Below are positions 1 to 13,500 of a stretch of 64,000 nucleotides of DNA, piece after piece. Every line of letters begins with the position of its first letter. The stretch's first letter is position 1. Under the pieces are notes generated by a model. That model was not told the DNA's origin. It saw only the letters and a program-made list of their open reading frames with translations, and did no database searches. The DNA is from Turbatrix aceti (taxonomy: Eukaryota; Nematoda; Chromadorea; Rhabditida; Panagrolaimidae), in the NCBI GenBank assembly GCA_963969345.1, contig OZ017770.1, positions 381,246-445,245 on the forward strand, given 5' to 3'. A program made the position numbers and the translations under genes.

Positions 1-161
1 CAAGAACTCATGTCCATCGTGTTGGTGTTAAGCGTGCCGAAGCGCCTGTTCGGGCCGCCACGTCCACCGCCGTTTCCGGAACCTCCGCCGCCACCACCGC
101 TTCCGGATCCACCACGGCGGTATTCAACGCTACCGGTATCGTAAACGAGAGGCTGGATCAT
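1..161 (-). CDS. Glycine-rich protein, 5' end only (partial)
   Basis: This is an N-terminal coding fragment that runs off the left edge of the window. The ATG is at 161-159. The reading frame is open for about 53 codons: a short start (MIQPLVYDTGSVEYRR), a Gly/Ser-rich stretch at about residues 17-37, then PNRRFGTLNTNTMDMSS. A clean acceptor (TTTTGCAG) lies about 10 nt upstream of the ATG on the minus strand, which supports this start and suggests either trans-splicing or a 5' UTR intron. I do not recognise the family. The glycine tract is low complexity and gives no functional information. Confidence 0.45.
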   Translation of the reverse strand, partial: MIQPLVYDTGSVEYRRGGSGSGGGGGGSGNGGGRGGPNRRFGTLNTNTMDMSS

Positions 162-1072
162 CGATTGAAAGCTGCAAAAGTGTTCTCGTGAATAAATTTC
201 TATAGTGGATCTCCAAATGAACTTACAAGGCGACAAAGAAGAAAATAATAGACCAAAACATTGCGATGATGCGGTCGACCGGACCCGAGCCACGCAATGC
301 GTGTCCTGAAAACTTGTTATCATTGGCGTTGTCATAAGCTAATCAAATCTTACCCGACATTCTAGACTTTTTCTGTTCCGATGACAATCAAAATATACTT
401 CAGAAAAAAGGAACACACTAACCCTACAATTATCCCGGAAGAGAATGAATCGTCAGCACAAGCAATTTATCGTCGTTATATTTTATAAAGCGCTGTATGG
501 AAAGTAGTTTGCATGTTGCGTGCATAATTTGTCGTGAACTCTTGGAGATTGATTGTGTAAGACGCATCCAAAGATTTGTTTTTCTCCGTGCACGATGCTG
601 CGTTCAACTTTCTGTATCTACAGGTATTTTACTCTAGGAGAGAAAATGACCTTGTCAAAGCTACCCGAACAGTAATATTTATAAGCTCGTAAAAAAAAAC
701 GATGGACCGATTGATTTTGCCAGTCTGCCTTCAATCAACTTAAGTTTTATGCTACAAGCCAAAGACAAATTTGTTTGCAAATTATACGTGTTATCCAATT
801 CAATGACATTCGCGATCCGATCTTTGCATTATAATTTGATATGTCGTTCCGAAGTGGTTATTGGACCAGTAGTACCGTCGATCGGTTTTCGTTCGAACGG
901 ATAATTATTACGCTGATCTTGATAGATTTGATGTGCCTGTTGGTTAATTTCTGTGAAGGAAAAAGGGGGAGGAATTTGCGTTGTTGAGGGAGGATTCTGG
1001 ATGTGCGGTGGATGAATTATTTCAATGTTACGCTAAAACGTTCGGACAGCAAAAACATTGTAATTGACTAGT
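162..1072. other. Intergenic region (5' flank of glycine-rich gene, 3' flank of antiporter)
   Basis: AT-rich non-coding DNA between a gene pointing left and the 3' end of the SLC9B gene. I see no convincing exon, RNA gene or repeat. It should contain the promoter of the glycine-rich gene. Confidence 0.5.
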
Positions 1073-3274
1073 TTATTTTAATATTACCAAGTTTTGCTTT
1101 TTTTGTTTTTTTGTTTCCTTCTTGGGCTCAGACTTGAGAGCATCTTCACGACCATAAGATGGCTTGAGAAAAGTGGACTTGGGAGCATCGTCACGACCAT
1201 AAGATGGCTTGAGGAAAGCTGAGACATTAGTTCCTATCTGTGAGATGTGATAATCTGCGATAACGTTCCGTTTGTATAGCAATGTTCTGCCAAGTGTAAG
1301 GATAAGCAATTGGCCAAGAGGAGCCGTGATTAAAATACTCAAAATGCACGTTTGCAAAATTTGATCGCTGTATTCGTGGTAAATTTGCGTTCGGGCACAG
1401 AAAGCGGCAAGTGCTGGACCGAGTGCTGCCTAAATGCGACAACTTTAGTTGCAGCAAGTCTAGTTAGCTCTTACCTGAACAGTTGCCTTGGGCAAAAAGC
1501 AAAATGCCATGAAGCTTTGCTCTTGGACGTTTAAACTAGTGGCCAGCGAGATCATAAATGCTGACAATGCTCGGAAGATACATCCTGTAACACTTCGGTG
1601 TTTTTTAATTTTTTTAATTGTTCTACCTATGGCAAGAATTGCAATGGCATTTCCAAACGATTCCCAAGTAAAAGTTGAAAAATCAAAGAACAACCCAATC
1701 AATCCAAAAAGCAATGGTTGAGCGAAGAAAATCCAAATAACACGAAGACTGTGTTCTTCAATTTTTGTCTGAAATAATAGTATTTTTCAATTTCAGTGTT
1801 GCCTAAATCCTTACCCTTTTGACATTATCGTGCTTCCACCGCATTGACGCAACGGTGCACATAAGGAAAACAATTACTGGTCCGGCGACAAAACATTGAA
1901 TCGCCCGAGTGCCGTAGTACAAACCCACCGACATGCAGATAGTCATGGACGTCCGCGTGAAATGAAGAAAATTAGCATCTTTCTGAGGCAACGCTCGAAG
2001 CACTAGTCCAAAGAGAAGACCAAAAATCCCGGATAGCAGAATTTCTACCAATATGCGGGGTATCGTGTAAGCAAGTTGTCCTGAAAAACATTTTTGTTGC
2101 AGAAAACTAGTATAGTGGTAGGGGTGGTAGCAAAAGTGTTGTGCGCACTTATTTATACAAAGAACGGAGTCGTTCTTGCAGAAATGCTACCACCGACACC
2201 AAATGCCTTTTAGCAGACAGAAAAAGAACAAGAGAGAAAACTGCTTTCGCTCAAAACTACTGACCGTTGTTTGAAGAGCTCAGCGTAGTCGCCCAAACGA
2301 TGTAAAAAGCCGTAATGCTGTAAAGGTTGTCAATCGTTGCACTCGTCACAATTACGGTCGGAATTCCTTTATCCGTGCCTCGTTCTTCTTTCTGAAGACG
2401 AATCATGGCAGGAATGGACACAGCAGGTGACGTTGATGCCAGACAGTAGGCAAAAGGAATTGCAATACCAATTGGAATCCAGAAAAAGAAATGCGAAGCC
2501 AAAGTTATGGCTAAGACTTCAACTGTCGTCGATAGAAAACCAAAAAGCGAGCACATAAACTATAATTTTTTAATCACTAAACTGTAATTATCTATAAATC
2601 ACTTACAATAGAACTTTTAAGCATTTCTGGATCCAAATTCATGCTTCCGCGAATAATGATTATGAGAAATGCCAGCTGCCGTAGAACATCCCCACAGCGT
2701 ATATTGATGTGTAGCCAATTTCTCAATCCTGGTAAATTTCCAAACAGGATACCAGCTATCAGCATGCCTAAAAAATTTTCTGTCGTCTAATCTGATTAAT
2801 TGGTTTATCGCAAACCCAACAAAGCCGGAAGGTAGAGTGAGCTTGCCACTTTTCCCAATGCTTGCGCGCTGATCCACAGAATAAACAGTGATATGATGGT
2901 GAGGATATAGTCTTCCTCGAAAGACATAGACGACTCTGTTGGTTCAGTATCGTAGTAAGCAGATTCATTGTGATAGGTGTCGTTGACATCCAGGTAGTAC
3001 ATATCAGCTTGGACAAAAGGGGCATCGTCAAGATCTGACCACTCGTCAAGCGGCGCGGTATCATTTTGAATAGCCAGTGGTCGAAAGAGAAAACGGTTAA
3101 ACAACGAAATTAAAGCTATATAAATTGACAAAAAGGCTACAAAGCTTGTTAACACCAAGTTAGCCTAAAATCATTTAACTGGATGAAATTCCGAAAATCA
3201 AACCAAATTACCTGGGGGTGCTTATGCAAGGCTTTAAAAGCAGCTTTAAACTTTGGCAGACTCTTGTTATCCAT
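1073..3274 (-). CDS. Sodium/proton antiporter of the SLC9B (NHA, CPA2) family
   Basis: Multi-pass cation/proton exchanger. Eight exons close in phase to about 580 aa: 3212-3274, 2816-3164, 2607-2767, 2265-2559, 1815-2080, 1627-1768, 1475-1584 and 1073-1429. Family landmarks are the TM segment LLGMLIAGILFG, the block SPAVSIPAMIRLQ, GIPTVIVTSATIDNL, and KATVQAALGPALA near the C-terminus. These match SLC9B/NHA proteins in order and spacing. An acidic, Asn-rich extracellular segment (about residues 50-100) follows TM1. The ion-binding motif, Asp-Asp in CPA2 exchangers, reads Asp-Asn here (ATIDNL), so transport activity is uncertain. The cytoplasmic tail has two tandem 15-aa repeats (FLKPSYGR core) followed by a Lys-rich end. 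The intron at 1585-1626 is 42 nt and has no stop in frame. Confidence 0.85.
1130..1219 (-). repeat. Tandem 45-bp coding repeat in the antiporter tail
   Basis: Two adjacent 45-bp units encode AFLKPSYGRDDAPKS and TFLKPSYGREDALKS. They are in frame, differ at a few bases, and lie just before the Lys-rich C-terminus of the SLC9B protein. Confidence 0.9.
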
Positions 3275-3987
3275 GGCAGTATCGTACTGGTTTGAAAATG
3301 AGGACACTGTTTCAGCACCAAGTCACGTCGACAAGAAAAACAACGAATGAACAAGCTGGACGAGAACAATCAATTCTTGACGAGTTAGTCCAAAATATTA
3401 TCATAATCTAGGGGACGATGCAAAGTGCTGTCTCACTATCACACGTCAATGTAAAATGAAATTCGTGCGAAAACTCGTTTCCGTTTGAAATTTCCATTTT
3501 TTGTAATGTCCAGAAAATAGTACAACATTCAGTTTGAGCATTCTAATAGCTTTGAAGTGCAACAAGTGTGTTAATAATTTTTTTTCAATATGTCAAATGT
3601 GAATAAAACATTACCACAGCCAAAAACTTGTTCGATATTTGAAAGCGTACTGAAATTTGCAAGATTTTGCGCTATCTCTACCATTTATTTATTTATATTT
3701 ATTTAACCGTTACCCTGTTCTTCATTTTTTATTACTCTATATTTCATGTATCTCTGCGTACAAGTAAAAAATGTGGTAACACAAAATTGTGCATTACTTG
3801 AATTATCCCAGTTTAAAAATCCCGGCCCATAAAAAAAGATACTCATTTTACATCAAGGCTTTTAAATCAAGCTTTTAACATTTTATTCACAATAGTAAAC
3901 TTCTTGACAAACAAGCACATTAAAATTTAATTTATATACAGTCAAAACTAAATCATAAAAAAGTATTTTTGAAAGCTCAAAAAATTG
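3275..3987. other. Intergenic region between antiporter and BRICHOS genes
   Basis: AT-rich spacer (about 0.7 kb) upstream of the SLC9B start and downstream of the BRICHOS gene stop; both genes read leftward. No exon, RNA gene or structured repeat was recognised. Confidence 0.5.
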
Positions 3988-6201
3988 TCAGGTTTGGTGC
4001 TCTTGTTGAACGAATGTTGTGGGGTTCCAGCTCACCCAATTGCCATATGCGTCTCGCTCGGTGTTTCTCGGCTCCATCGGATATTCCCAATGACCACCAT
4101 ATTCATCGGGTTTAATTGAAAAGCGGTTCCATTCCGGCACGTATAGGCGGAAACAGTTGAGTCGTCGAATGCTTACTGTCACTTCATCTTCATACTTCTG
4201 ACGTCTAAGAACAGCAAAATCTGGCAAACAAAAATCGTAGCATTGAGTGCAGCGTTCGTCTAAAAATATCATATTTGAATAACGCTATATGTTGGCAACA
4301 ATAACCTTTTGTGTAGACAGTGTGCTTGAGAAAGTACCACTTCACGTTGTGACAGTCTGCAATATCATCTCTAAACTTTCCAACCACCTGGCTGCCTTCA
4401 ATGGGTTCAGCAATATATTGCCAGTACTCTTGCCAGCCGTACTGCGTGCGAACTTCGTCATGACTCTCATCAAGGCCGTCGCGGAGCACCGACATGCTCG
4501 GTAGAGCGCTTCGGTCAAGTTCCATGAGGAAACATGTCGTATGTTGTCCTCGGCTGTTGACCAGCGCATGATCGGCGATGGCGGCGTACCCCTGAATGAC
4601 AAATTATTTTTTGTTGAGTACGTTTAACTCCTTTTTTACCGTTTCAAAATCAACAGCTGTGAATGAATTGCTTTTGAGTGGTGGATTGCCAACTACTTCA
4701 AAGTGTGCTTGAGCAGGACTTGAGTAATGAATATAAACTTTGCTTGCTGGCCGGAATAAACTGGCAGACGGATTTTTGCGGACACATTCTTCACAAGCCG
4801 GAGGATAGAAAAATAATGTACGAACTGAGTAGGAAGTAAAAAGAGAATTAAATATGAGATAGAGAATGAAAATAAGCAAAAAGAAGCAGAGCAGGCACAG
4901 TAAAGCCGCACAAATCGACCTTGCTGTCCAGTCTTTATTTCTGTAATCAGTTACGATCTTTATTTGTTGTTGAAAAAGTAGTAGTTCTTTTACCTCAGTC
5001 GATCAGCGAAATTGGCAAAAGAGTTTTTGGTACGCGCCCAACAACCTTCACCGTTGTCGCGTCGCGTTCTGTAAGCCCATTCAGTTTTACTCTTGTCTTT
5101 CGGAAGAATAGTTGCATTTGAAGATGGCTGAAAAAAGAAACAAAAACAATTTAAAATGATCTGAAAAAGAACCAAAAATACATACCGCGTAAACGGAAAT
5201 GTTTTCCATTTGGCTCTCCTGCATCTTTTTGTAGCTGTCTTTTCTCGACAATGATCTGCAAATCAATAAAGTTATAAAAAGTTAAAGTCAAAAAAAAAAA
5301 TCCTACGTATAAATTGGTATTTCCGTAAAGCTCATTTTCAAGTTGACGTCTTTAAAAATCAAGAAGTACAAATGTTAAATCTATTCTACCGCGAAACATG
5401 CGGTTTTTTGTATGAGTGAAAAATTGTTTGCTTTTTACAGAATTGTCAAAATGCATAATGAGCCTTGATGCGCATGCGCATACACCTGGATACTAAGAAA
5501 AAATTGAACGTACGATTCGTCTGCGTACGGAAGTCGTCGCCATTCATCCGAAGTTTTGAGTATCGAATGCAAATGTTCTGAGGTTGTGCTGACATTACCC
5601 GGAGCCGTTCCAAGTTGTGTCTGTCGAAGTATTTGTTGTTGCTCAAGATCTCTTCCGGTGGACTCTCTCGGCAATACTGTGTCTAAGCTTCTGTCGTGCA
5701 TAATAGTCGACGAATAATTAGGCTGAAGGGGTGATGAATCGACAAATCCACTTCCATGCGACTGAACGATGCGTGCTCCACTGTCTGTAAAGTATGTGTT
5801 GTTGTGCAATTTACATATTATTTAAATTTTTTTACCTGACGTAAATACTTCGTGAACATCGTATCCGTAGTTGTTGATACCACTGCGTTCCGGCGTCGTT
5901 AACGGTACTTCGCGAAGACCCCCTGCAGATTGGTGAAGAAACGATGGTTCACGGCTGAAATCTCTCTCTCCCGTCAGTTGAAATCTTTTATCGCTGTCCG
6001 CCAGAACAACGTTGTTTGTTGCCGACGTAACGAAATTTTCTGCTGTTGAGTGATACTCAGTCGTTGGAACAAAGCCTGAAAAAACAACACTTATTCGGAT
6101 CAAGAAAAAATCAATTAATTACCTGAACCAATAGGACGTCGACCCTCTGTAACGGTATGCTCGATGACTTCAATTTGCTCAACGTGCCTTCGGGTATCCA
6201 T
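3988..6201 (-). CDS. Type II single-pass membrane protein with BRICHOS-like ectodomain
   Basis: Nine exons close in phase to about 571 aa: 6123-6201, 5836-6075, 5494-5784, 5307-5349, 5186-5255, 4994-5127, 4640-4940, 4306-4591 and 3988-4259. The first ~290 residues are polar and low in structure, presumably cytoplasmic. One TM segment follows at about 294-316 (CAALLCLLCFFLLIFILYL). The ectodomain has GYAAIADHAL, TTCFLMELDRSALP, DDIADCHNVKWYFLKH and CTQCYDFCLPDF, a Cys/aromatic pattern I associate with BRICHOS proteins, which act as membrane-tethered folding chaperones. The family call rests on pattern memory. Exon 3 to exon 4 uses a donor (A|GTATCC) chosen because it alone keeps phase. An acceptor lies 20 nt upstream of the ATG. 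Confidence 0.65.
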
Positions 6202-7575
6202 GGCAACACCGTTCGAGCTTGCTGAAATGCAACAGATAAATGAGTTGTCGAAATCAGTGGGTCGTCTGGTGCGTGACTCAAAAGAAAATTGTCAATCGCG
6301 ATTTTATGCAGCCAAAAAGAACAACAACCGGTTTACAGAAAAGTATTAAATTTTTTGGGATGCAACAAACAACGTTGCTGCTCTCTTCTGACCTCCAATA
6401 CCCGTGAGCCTTATCGATGGTAAGAGTAGTTAAGCGCGCAAAAATGGAATGATGGAAATTCAGCAAAACAAAACGTACTAAGTTATAAACAAGGTGAGTG
6501 AAACCTCCTTATTTATTGCGCAAAAGAATTGAGAAAGCATAACGGTGTATTGGTAATATTATAATTCACCGAAAATTTGTCGGCAATAAAGTTTAAAACG
6601 AAAATTCGCAGAAAAAGAATTTAAATACTGAGCGGTGACCATTGGCATAGAATGACTGTCCATTTTTGCGTAGTCAGAACAGAACCATAGGTTGAATGTA
6701 TCCTCCAAAAGTCACTAAGGAAAAAAGTCGTTTGTAACCAAACTCAAGGCCGTGGGCTTGCACTGAATGACAATACACACCACAAAAAAACTCAGCGGCC
6801 TGCGTTACCGTTGTTCAAAAAAGAAAATTACATCTCAATTTTTTGAAGAAAATCCAACGCCTAAAATAATTCAAGAAAAAACGAAGTAAACATCATTGTA
6901 CATTAAAACAATTAGAAACAAAAACAGATATTGTAGAAGGGAGAAGGGGACATCAATCATAATACAAAAAAAATAAAACGAAGTTCAAAGCTTATTTGAT
7001 ATTGGAGATATGACCAGATTTTCAACGCACATGACTGGACAACGTGAACAGGAGCAACTGCACTTATAGCGGTGGAGATCATCATGGTCATGTCGAAACC
7101 ATTAGCACACATGCATAAGTATCGCACAGCCCGGCAGGCAATGCGCGGTGCAATGTGTCTCTTGCCTGCGGAAGTATAGTGACCACCAGGAGAACAGGGT
7201 TGATGTCGGACGCTGGTGTCTTTCGATATACGTGTAAATAATTTCGAGGAAGAGGGAAGACTGCCCGTAGCTGAAACATTGACCTATATATTCCAGCGTG
7301 CGCAGTCAACTTCAAAGACATCGCCGGATCAAATCATCTTGTCGTTCATGAGCATTATTAAAAACAAAACCATACATAATGAGTTATTATCCTTGTATAA
7401 GGAGAAACTGGGCCTGCCTGACAAACAGTCATACGGATATTTTAGTCGTTCATGCTGGCATTTATGACTCATTGAACATTTATATACATAAAGTGACATC
7501 TTTTGAGCAAAAAAACATATCAAAACTATCATGAGTTATTAAACAACTGGCAGGGAATAAATTATTGAGAATCAC
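6202..7575. other. Intergenic region upstream of BRICHOS gene
   Basis: About 1.4 kb between the start of the BRICHOS gene and the 3' end of the cadherin gene. An acceptor-like TTTCAG (minus strand, ending at 6222) precedes the BRICHOS start. A plus-strand 83-codon open frame at 7216-7467 begins at GTG and has no recognisable features, so I do not call it. Confidence 0.45.
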
Positions 7576-10500
7576 TTAGGACTTTGATTGGTGCGCATTA
7601 GGCTGATTATCCATTTCAGCTTTAAGGCGTGAGATCTGGGAAAGCACTTCGGTTAGGGGTTGGAATGTCGGTCCGCGATGTATGCTCTATAAAAACAAAT
7701 TTAGCTTGCATAAATTGCATTTAATTATTTTACCTGATCTTGAGTGATTATTGACGATAGTTCGTCCGCCGAAAGCTCGGTCGGAATAAAACCAAATCCG
7801 TTGCCGGCAACACTGCAACTTTTTGGAATAAAATCGTCCACTTTTGCATAGATCAGATTAGCCAATTCCAAATTCATGCGCTCGGATGCAGTCGCGGATT
7901 TGATCATTGACGCAGGACCATAGTCATTTCTAGAGGGAGCAATGCCAATTTGCAACAGGTAATCCGTCACACTGCTACTCATAGAAATGGCATCCGGATC
8001 TATGCCTGAGTCAGGCTGTGAGCGATTGGCGAAATTTTCGTTGTATGTCGAGCGATTGGGGTTACTCTGATGCCCGCTGTGACTGCCGGAAGAGGAAATT
8101 ATCGACGCCGCTTTTTGCCCATCAAAAGACATGGATCGTGTGTTGGCAAATGTCGGCGACATCCGGTTTATGTCAGCCATGACCGCTACATTACCTCGCG
8201 CGACACTGTATACCTGTTTTTGGGGTTTTGATGGCTTTTTTCTTTTAAAGAAGAAGCAGATGACGAATAAACATAGCGTTAAGAACATGACAACAAAAAT
8301 ACCAGCCATTATAAGAGTGATCTTGTGCAACTGAGAAAATTTGAAAACCGTTGACTGAACGTTGACATCGCTCAGGGATGACACTTCAAGGTAGACAACG
8401 GCCCGCGAGTGCTGGTTCATTCCACTGGATGCAATGACAATAAATTCGATCGATGTCTTATTTGTTGGCAAAGTGCTTCGAAGAACAAGTACACCGGAGT
8501 CCGCGTCGATACCAACAAATGGAACTTCTTGGTCGTTGAGAATGGAATACGTAACCCGGCCATCGGCTCCAACGTCGTCATCCGTTGCATGCACACTTCC
8601 GATTCGTTGAGCCGTTGTAGCATCAAATGGTATCTAAAAAAAGCTATATTTTACGTTGATATAAAATAAACGAACCTCAAAAATATAGGTCGATTTTGAA
8701 AAGATTGGAGCATATTCATCGACGCTGACAACAAAGATTTGAACCGGAGCAACTGCAGTCCGGCGCCTGGCATCATGAACGCTGACGACAAATTCATAGG
8801 TAGTAATTTTTTCGTAATCAAGCTCGTCGACAAGCATAATTTCTCCCGATCGGGGATCGATGTTGAAGGCATTGTCATTGTCCATAATTGAGTACTGCCA
8901 TTCACTGCTGTCCGCACCCCATTTATTGTGCGCCTGCACTTTGAGAACAGCACTGCCAATCGGCAGTGTTTCTGCCACATACTTTCGATATACAGGTAAG
9001 GGAAAAATGGGTGCTGTTCCCGACCAAGCATCGATGTTGAATACAATATAGGTGTTGCTGACGGTCCACAGGCTGGGATTACCTTTGTCGAATGCCACGA
9101 TGATGACATTGACACGAGTCAGGCCAGGATTTTCTAATAAAAAGTCTTCATTCCAATGATTGAACATTACAGCTCCTGATTTTCCATCGATTTTAATGAT
9201 ACTGTACTCGTTGCCACCTATTATGGCGTACTCGACATAACCGTTGTTGTCAATATCAGCATCCGTGGCTGCCACTCTGCCAAGAATGGCTCCTTTTTTC
9301 ATGTTTTCATAGACGTCAAATTGATTAGATGAATCGGGAAGAAAAACTGGGGCATTATCGTTGAAATCAGTAACTTTCACGATAATAGTCGCAAATTGCA
9401 GATCAGTGTTTCGATTTTTGATGCACAGCCCGATTTGAAAACGATATTCCTGAACTGCCTCTCTGTCGAGTTCTCGAATAAGGTAAATCTCTCCTGCAGC
9501 TGTGATACCAAAAACTTCAGCATACAGCTCATCTTCGATGTAGAACTCAGAAGGACACGTATTGCATATTGTTTTTTTTAAAGTCAGTTTTCCAAATGGT
9601 AGGAACCTTGGATAGCTTTCAGTAACAAACAGCGTATAAACGTCTTTGTCGAATTCCGGTTTTTCTTCGGTATCACTATTTCCGAGTTTGAGTTTAAGAA
9701 ATGTTGTTGACGATAATCGAGGTATTCCACGGTCAGTCGCCTTGACGGCGGCAAAAACGACGCGTTCACCCAAAATTGGAGAAACGAGTCTCAACTGACC
9801 AGTTTTTGCGTCGATGCTAAGATGGTCATGACCATCAAAAATTTCATAATCTACGTCTCCGCTTTCATTGTTATCCGCGTCGACAGCGGTTATTTGACCA
9901 ATGATTGTGTTGGTAGCCGCCAATCTTGGAATCGTAATTTCCGACATGTATGACGCAAACTTTGGTGCGTTGTCGTTGACATCAATGATCGATACAGTAA
10001 AGTTTGTTCTGACCACATGAACTCCATCAAAAACATTCACGCCGATAACATAGGACTTGTACTGTTCATAATCCAGAGTTTGTAAGGTATGAATAGAACC
10101 TGTGAAACGATTGATATAAAAATACGGTGATTTTGTGTCCAATGCAAATTCCAGTTGAGAATTCAAATCCACATCGGTAGCTGTAACAGTAGCAATGTGG
10201 GTTCCAACATATGCGTTTTCCAGGAGCTCTATATCAAGAATTGCCATGAGTGATGGTGCATTGTCGTTAGCATCCAATACATGAATAACGACGGATGTTT
10301 CCGGTCCTTGGCCAAAGCGATTACTTCCTCGAATTTTAAGGATGTAAATTTGCTGGATTTCAAAGTCTAACTCAATTGCAGTTCTCACATTTCCCGTTTC
10401 GTCGATTTCAAAAGCTGAGTCATCGTTTCCGCTTACAATTGAAAATATTAAATTTTCATGCCTAAGAATTCTGTTTGACGTTTCCACCTTGACGACAAAG

Positions 10501-13500
10501 CTTCTTTTTGGCAATCCTTCCAGGACGTATGTCATGTACTTGTGTTGCAAAAATTGAGGTGTGTTCTCAATAGCGGCGACCTTTTGACGACTCCAGACAA
10601 CTCTTATGTCTTTTTCGTTCGACAGCACAGTTGAAGAGCCCAAGTCTTTGACTCCAACGCGAAGAAGAAACTCGTTTCGGGGAAAGAGATAATCTCGAGC
10701 AAAAGTGATGGTACCAATATCTGGATCAATTTCAAACGCTCCACTTGGATCATCTAGAATCTGGTATGTCACTTGGCCGTTGTTTCCGCTGTCCAAGTCT
10801 GTAGCAGTGAGTTGTAGAATAATGGAAGGCGCTTTGATGCTGTCGTTGATTTCCAAAAAGTTTGGCACAGAGCCGAAAATCGGAGCATTGTCATTTTCAT
10901 CCTTAACGATAATTCGAATTGTGCAGATGTCAGCCTTTTTTGGAACTCCGTTGTCAGATACGGAAACAATAAGAAAGTATTCTGGCTTGCTTTCTCGATC
11001 GAGAGCATCAGACGACAGGATACCTGTGTTTTCGTCGATGGTAAAACCGTGATCGCCGCCGCCTTCGATGTGATAAATTAAGCTATCATTTTCGTTTTCC
11101 GTGGTTTCAGAATAAGCAAACACCCTTGAGAAGTTTCCAAGATGTTGGTTTTCAACTACTGTAATGTTACCACAGGAGTTTTGAACAATTTTCGGTCCAG
11201 CAGAATGAGTGGAACGAACACGAACAGCCACTCCAATGGCGTCAGTGTTGTTTGTTTCCTGGGATGTCACGTGCAGTAACATTTCGTACATTCCAGGAAA
11301 AACTCGGCCAACTGTTTTAAGAGTGCCTTCCACGGGTTCAACGGCAAAATTATTCATTTTACCAGGAAACAATTCAAACGTGACTTTTTCACTTGAAGCT
11401 AAAACAAAAAGTGCTTTACAGTTCAAGAAAGCTTTCCACTTACAAATCTGCAAAAATTCATAGACAATAGTTTCTGACGGTGGATTGAAAGGCAACTCTA
11501 TGCTAACAGATTCCTTGTCAAAATACCTCCATGCTGTTTTCTCTCGAATAAAATTGATGACAAAAGGTTGGTCGACAAACCGGGGCAAACTGCTTATATC
11601 TGACGTTCTTACGGTGAGAGTTCGTCGACCATTGATAGGTCTGCGAATGTACAAAGCGCCGGTTGCAGAGTTGAGAATAAAGTCGTTCTGGCTATTACCT
11701 TCAACAATTTGGTACTGTAGCTTGCCAGCGTCGCCAGTGTCAACATCCGTAGCAACAAAGTAATGAATCGGTTTAGTCATATTGAACGTTCGATCAATAA
11801 GCACGTCCAGAAAGTTTTTGCTCTGGAATACCGGTGTGTTGTCGTTGGTATCAATGACATTGATAAACACGGGACAGTGACTTTTCAAACGGTCACTAAT
11901 TTGTGTTGCCGAATCTTCTGCTTCAACAGTCAAATAGTAACTTGGTTTCTGAAAAATATAACAAAATGATAAAATAAGTATGGCATAAAAATAAAATAAT
12001 TTACAATGTGGTAATGTAATGGTCGCTGAAGGAAAATCATTCCTGTTTCCACGTTGACGAAAAATGCATCTTCTAACCCAAGCAAGCGATATTTAACAAC
12101 ACCGTTTGGTCCGTCGTCTTCGTCATTTGCAATTACCTGTCCGATAAAAGCACCGACTCGTTCCATTTCACTGACATTAAATGCGACGCTGCTACAGTTT
12201 ATAAATTTCGGAGAATGATTGTTGGCATCATCCAGTTCAAACACAAGTGTCACTTCTTTCTTCTCGAAGTTGTTAAGATGATTCTCGCTAACTTGCAATT
12301 CCACTACAGATGCCATGTTGTAGTCAAGTTTTTGAGCCAAGTGAACATTACCGGTTTGCTCATCGAGTTCAAATATCGGATTCTAAAAACAGTTGGATGT
12401 GAATTGTTTTTGCGATAAAACAACTAACTCGTTTTAGCAGACTGTAGTATTCATTTTGAGAAACATCCTGTTTCAAAGACAACAACTTTGTCCCTATCGC
12501 AGTGGACTCTTTGACTCTTGTAACGATAGTTTCGTTATTTGGATTCATAATTCTGTGATATCGAACAATCAGTGTAACTTGTTTTTTCCTGTTGTTAGAA
12601 TCCACCATGCTGATAGTAAGAGATTGGGGTTTTGCAAATTTTTCATCCACAATTTCTGCGTTCAACATGAGAACTCCCTCATTGATAGTAAAGAATGAAG
12701 AAATCGGGCCTTTTTCAATAAACCATGCACTCACATTTTCAGCTTTAATGTGATTCAAAATCTTGGTAGGTGTGTCGGCGGAGGTCAGATGAATAGACTT
12801 GTCTACTGCTTCCAGAAGTACAACTTCTGATTCTGTGACATCTAGCGACACGTACATCATACAGACAATTGGTCGGGGATTTGGACCTTGGTCTTCGACA
12901 ATTACAGCCACCTGAGTTGAAAATTTGAGTTCATCAGGCCTGATTTTTCTCTTTAGCATCACTTCACCTGTTTTTTTGACTTTAATAAAATCGTGTGTTT
13001 GCTGGAGTTTAAAAATAACGGTGCCGTTTGGTCCTTCGTCCGGATCGTATGCATTTAGCTGGCTCAACACCGTGCCGCCATCCATATCGTCAGAAATCTT
13101 GATTTCGTCAAATTGTGAGCAATTTGGTGTATTGTCGTTGACGTCAAGGATTTTAATTCTAACCGAAGCATTTGAACTCAACGCGGGCTTTCCATCATCA
13201 TATGCAATGACAAGGAACGAAAACTCGGGGACATCTTCACGATCTAGGTTTCTTCGAACAAAAATTTCACCTGTTTTCTGATTCATTCCAAATTGGGATG
13301 CTGTGTCTGTTGCAAATCGGTAACGAACTTCTGCGTTGGCACCACTGTCACGATCAGTAGCTTTCACTGTTACCACAGGCGTCATCAATGGAGCTTGTTC
13401 AGAAATCTCGATATCATAAAGCTGCGATGTGAATTCCGGTGTATTGTCATTGATGTCCAAAACGTTGACAAAAACAGTAGAAAAGCTGAATCTGGGAGGA

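Noticed and set aside
7216..7467. 83-codon plus-strand frame downstream of the cadherin gene
   Set aside because: The apparent start is GTG. No ATG start, splice site or motif supports it, and the region is likely intergenic.
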